Positions 12,436 to 12,484 of a stretch of DNA of 12,484 bases are shown here, piece after piece (position 1 is the first letter of the stretch; every line of letters starts with the position of its first letter). The notes under the pieces were generated by a model. It had not been told where the DNA came from. It searched no databases and worked only from the letters and a program-made list of their open reading frames with translations. This stretch comes from Limisphaerales bacterium (lineage in GTDB: Bacteria > Verrucomicrobiota > Verrucomicrobiia > Limisphaerales > UBA11358): assembly GCA_003455565.1 (NCBI GenBank), contig DMQW01000261.1, forward strand, positions 574-13,057, read 5' to 3'. A program made the translations under genes and the position numbers.

Positions 12436-12484
12436 ATGCAGGCGATTTTCATATTCTTTTCCACTACTGTCCGGTTAAGATTTT

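Noticed and set aside
1..12484. tRNA, rRNA or riboswitch
   Set aside because: No cloverleaf-like segment, rRNA-like block or known aptamer core was recognised by eye on either strand; a covariance-model scan was not possible.

Overview
The window looks like a piece of a Verrucomicrobiota chromosome, possibly the Limisphaerales/Pedosphaera side. This is inferred from protein flavour, the futalosine-type menaquinone gene mqnA, GC-rich housekeeping genes with few Shine-Dalgarno sites, and many dispersed palindromic repeats; no rRNA or other taxonomic marker is present. A conserved core in the middle is flanked on both sides by accessory DNA.

Left accessory region (1-3370, genes on +): the 3' end of a DUF6932-like nucleotidyltransferase gene, a 4-bp-overlapping small coiled-coil gene and a tiny third ORF. 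Then comes a 523-aa protein with an N-terminal HNH nuclease and a DGQHK (DndB/ParB-like) domain, followed in the same frame by a 5'-truncated-looking J-domain gene. Next is a structured dispersed repeat (about 2986-3248) abutting what reads as the first ~28 codons of a destroyed ribD gene (minus strand).

Core (3371-10490): on the minus strand nusB, a PHP phosphoesterase gene and ftsY run in close order (4-bp overlap, then 36 bp). An AT-richer 438-aa gene of uncertain, perhaps DUF5677-like, family follows 12 bp after ftsY, between it and the ribD remnant. On the plus strand are a glyoxalase I-like VOC gene, a small two-helix membrane protein, a PfkB sugar kinase and a secreted protein of unknown function with a clear terminator. 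mqnA converges on that terminator from the minus strand.

Right accessory region (10491-12484): a 551-bp gene-free stretch made almost wholly of repeats: a 12-unit, 21-bp tandem array, a pair of inverted REP-like hairpins (a BIME) with compensatory base-pair swaps, and a short perfect hairpin. Beyond it a type II restriction-modification pair (beta-class DNA methyltransferase, then a BglII-family endonuclease overlapping by 4 bp) runs off the window edge. The methyltransferase frame is closed by a stop exactly where its catalytic SPP[YF] motif would be expected.

Most striking are the HNH-DGQHK nuclease (domain order opposite to GmrSD-type enzymes), the 21-bp phased array upstream of mqnA, and the REP pair whose arm differences all preserve the same hairpin with a GTGA loop.
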